From Dipetalonema caudispina (Eukaryota; Nematoda; Chromadorea; Rhabditida; Onchocercidae), in NCBI GenBank assembly GCA_013365325.1, contig JABVXV010000360.1, positions 50,001 to 60,267 of the forward strand: DNA of 10,267 nt, read 5' to 3'. The notes under the pieces were generated by a model, which did no database searches, had not been told where the DNA came from, and was given only the letters and a program-made list of their open reading frames with translations. Position numbers and translations under genes: made by a program. Positions within the stretch are counted from its first letter, which is position 1. Each line of letters opens with the position of its first letter. Shown here one piece after another: positions 8,207 to 10,267 of the stretch.

Positions 8207-9304
8207 CTAAATCGAAGTCATCTCGCCATAGATGCTTAAAATATGGGCTAAAATTTTCTGAATTAGTATAAAACTATCAACAATATGTTCCAACATGTAC
8301 GATCATATCATTATCATTGTTTTATTATGACAAAATGAATTTTCAAAAGGAGTTTTTTCGAAGAAAATTTTCAATTTTATTGCTTATTTGTTATTTCCAT
8401 TAAATTATATTTTTATTTTTAAAGAAAACAAGTAATAATTACGACCGGATAAGATGGAACTTATTATGAAATGCCTTATTTCATTCTTCTTCAAACAAAT
8501 TAATTGAAAAAGTAGCAGGAAAAAACTCCAAAAGATTTTACAACTGAAAATTATTATGATGAAATTTGATTTTTCATAATTTTACATGTTAACTGCTTTT
8601 TACCTAGAGTCATCATAACGAGAAAAAAAAAATCTAACTTTCAGTTCTTGAATTTATCTCCGGAATAAGTCAATAATTCTAACAGAAATGTTTGGAAATG
8701 TGAATTTCCACTTGCTTCTCTGGATGAAATTTGTATTTGAAAGTAAAATTTGTACTTAAATATTTCTTTTTTGTACCCCTCATTTCATTTCAATATATTT
8801 TGTATTTTGGCAAAAAAGAAAAACGATTTCAATGTAAGAAAAGCAAAGATTTTGTTACAATTTTTTTTTTTTTTAATTTCAAAAAAAAAATACCAAAGGA
8901 AAGTATAATTAAATGAAGTGAACAAAATATAAAAGGTAATTTCATGAAATAAATAAATGAAAAGTAAAATATTTTCATCAAAGCACCCAATTTTTTATCC
9001 ATTTTTTTTTTTCTACCTAAATTAATATGAACATTTCTACATGGTATTGTTGTAGTAAATAAATTGTTATAAGTAATAATATACTCTGTGCTTTGCTTAC
9101 ATTAACTAATCGAAACATTAAAAAGAATTCGTTTACTTCTTGCTTTTCTTTAACTTTTATTGTTACCTTTCATATATTTACATCATTTATTTGCTGAATT
9201 ATTTAATGAATACAATATATTAAACTGTCGATAATATTGACATTTCTTTTTTATATATACAATTTAAACAGAAAAAAAAAAAAAAATTATATTCTTTATA
9301 TCAG
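8207..9304. other. AT-rich stretch with scattered weak coding signals
   Basis: No gene can be assembled here. Short plus-strand pieces read like protein but are broken by stops: DGTYYEMPYFILLQTN near 8453, QEKTPKDFTTENYYDEI near 8516, and NVWKCEFPLASLDEICI near 8687, which lies downstream of an in-frame TAA. On the minus strand 8719-8641 also opens after a strong acceptor. This pattern fits either a decayed gene or chance open frames in DNA poor in stop codons. T-rich and A-rich runs occur at about 8860-8890, 9000-9013 and 9270-9287. Confidence 0.4.
8641..8719 (-). CDS. Possible terminal exon, unknown product
   Basis: The acceptor TTTCATCCAG on the minus strand opens a 25-residue frame containing EASGNSHFQTFLLELLTYSG before TGA at 8643-8641. 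It would join in phase to a minus-strand segment at 9770-9662, which lies between a good acceptor (AACTTTCAG) and a strong GTAAAG donor. No first exon for such a gene was found. The plus strand of the same bases is also partly open, so the strand is undecided. Confidence 0.15.
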
Positions 9305-9838
9305 ATACAGCAAACTACTGTGGTTATTTTAAGATATAATTTTAGATTATGCTTTTTACATGATATATTGCAAACTGTCCCATATATTTCAAATTTGATA
9401 AATTGTCATATTATGCAGCGAATACAATATTATCAAATTGTCATCAATGTTGATATTTTAATTGGACTATTATTAATATTATTTGCAATATATACATGCA
9501 TGTATTGTAGGCTTAACAGGCGAGTTTTTTTTAAAGAATTTCAAAAAAAAAAGAAAAAAAAAAACCATTTCTTGTATTCATTCTCCTACTTCCTTCATTT
9601 TATTCAATCTCTCCCAACAGCTTTTCTTCTATGCTGTTTATCTAAAATGTAAATTCTTTACATCATCAAACTCTTGATCTCTTTTTTCATCTTCACATTT
9701 CTTTCCCTTTTTTCGTCATCATTTTTGCTGGCTCTCATCAATAAGAGAGAACAGCTGTTGGCCAGTTGTCCTGAAAGTTATGACAACAAAACAGAGGAGA
9801 GTAAAAGTGATGATTCCCTGAGGGAAAAGCATAACTAA
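9305..9838 (+). CDS. Possible C-terminal two exons of a membrane protein (partial)
   Basis: A segment at 9305-9523 follows the acceptor TTTATATCAG and stays open for 73 codons. It includes VDILIGLLLILFAIYTCMYC, a convincing membrane span, followed by the basic RLNRR. A weak GTTTTT donor follows. The second segment (9746-9838) joins in phase 0 and encodes REQLLASCPESYDNKTEESK then SDDSLREKHN and TAA, like a short charged cytoplasmic tail. This patch is about 43% G+C, far above its surroundings, which favours some constrained function. Against it: the acceptor before the tail (ATCAATAAG) is poor, I see no AATAAA on this strand in the next 260 bases, and the opposite strand carries a rival reading. 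Upstream exons are not evident and no family is recognised. Confidence 0.25.
9598..9603 (-). terminator. Candidate poly(A) signal AATAAA for the minus-strand micropeptide
   Basis: AATAAA reads on the minus strand about 115 bases past the TGA of the 37-residue ORF. It supports the minus-strand reading only weakly, since this hexamer is frequent in AT-rich DNA. Confidence 0.25.
9719..9832 (-). CDS. Rival reading: 37-residue hydrophobic micropeptide ORF
   Basis: On the minus strand, TTTTTGCTTTAG ends two bases before an ATG at 9832, as expected for a spliced-leader acceptor. The ORF begins MLFPQGIITFTLLCFVVITF, a signal-peptide or membrane-anchor segment, and ends about 17 residues later in a polar stretch (QQLFSLIDESQQK) at TGA 9721-9719. 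AATAAA follows on the same strand at 9603-9598, so a complete mini-gene of about 250 bases is possible. No internal donor is good enough to extend it. It is codon-aligned and antisense to the possible membrane-protein tail, and complementary codons swap hydrophobic for polar residues, so one of the two is probably a mirror of the other. If real, a small membrane or secreted peptide is all that can be said. Confidence 0.25.
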   Translation of the reverse strand: MLFPQGIITFTLLCFVVITFRTTGQQLFSLIDESQQK

Positions 9839-10102
9839 AGCAAAAATATTGCTTAACATTACTAAATATTCCATTAAACTTTCTCAATATACTCTTTTTA
9901 TTTCATCCTTTTCATTTATTTCTCTTACTTTGCTTTTGAAAATTTTCGAAAATTTGAAATTTGCTAATTGCGTCAATAGGCTAATATTTAACATAGTATC
10001 TATACTAATTCTTCAATTCCTTTATATTCAGTGTATTACTACATTAATTCTTCAATTCTATTATATGTTTCTTTTCAAAAAAAGAAAAAATAGAAGTTCT
10101 GA
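9839..10102. other. AT-rich stretch without a supported gene
   Basis: Nothing coding was seen. TAATTCTTCAATTC occurs at 10006-10019 and again at 10045-10058. T-rich runs precede the terminal microsatellite. Confidence 0.6.

Positions 10103-10267
<165 letters not shown>

Noticed and set aside
8731..8916. 61-residue plus-strand ORF
   Set aside because: Lys/Phe-rich translation of A and T runs with no splice support.
9483..9677. 64-residue plus-strand ORF overlapping the membrane-span segment
   Set aside because: It is an alternative frame through poly-A and a pyrimidine tract. The 9305-9523 frame holds the better protein-like signal.

Overview
The window looks like nuclear DNA of a nematode, most likely a spirurid or filarial worm. 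It is very AT-rich, with long A and T runs and microsatellites. The one well-supported gene has short exons, introns of about 400-700 bases, T-rich 3' splice sites ending in AG, and a likely spliced-leader acceptor just before the ATG. The taxon is inferred from this style; no sequence comparison was possible. There is no sign of bacterial operons, phage, CRISPR or complete transposons.

Layout. Bases 1-1040 are AT-rich with no convincing gene. Bases 1041-1299 (minus) hold a possible two-exon gene for a 58-residue secreted peptide. Bases 1658-4379 (minus) hold the main gene: five exons in full phase agreement, encoding a 187-residue single-pass membrane protein with a Tyr-rich outer end, a basic inner border, a PPxY motif and a C-terminal S-x-V. 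Its introns carry a perfect 21-bp inverted repeat, a (GT)n tract and a perfect 35-bp tandem duplication. Bases 4396-5160 lie upstream of this gene and are purine-rich on the plus strand. Bases 5161-7474 are AT-rich intergenic DNA with short palindromes and hairpins.

The right-hand third (7475-9838) contains several weak coding signals. A chain of four phase-compatible plus-strand segments lies at 7475-8206. A plus-strand segment that would encode a membrane span followed by a charged tail lies at 9305-9838. Inside the GC-richer patch at about 9719-9838, a minus-strand 37-codon ORF with its own ATG, acceptor and poly(A) signal competes with the plus-strand reading. I could not decide the strand or recognise any product here. 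The window ends inside a long (ATT)n array.

The main gene and the small-peptide candidate lie on the same strand, with only about 70 bases between the first gene's possible poly(A) signal and the second ATG. A nematode-type operon is therefore possible but unproven. No pathway can be assigned.
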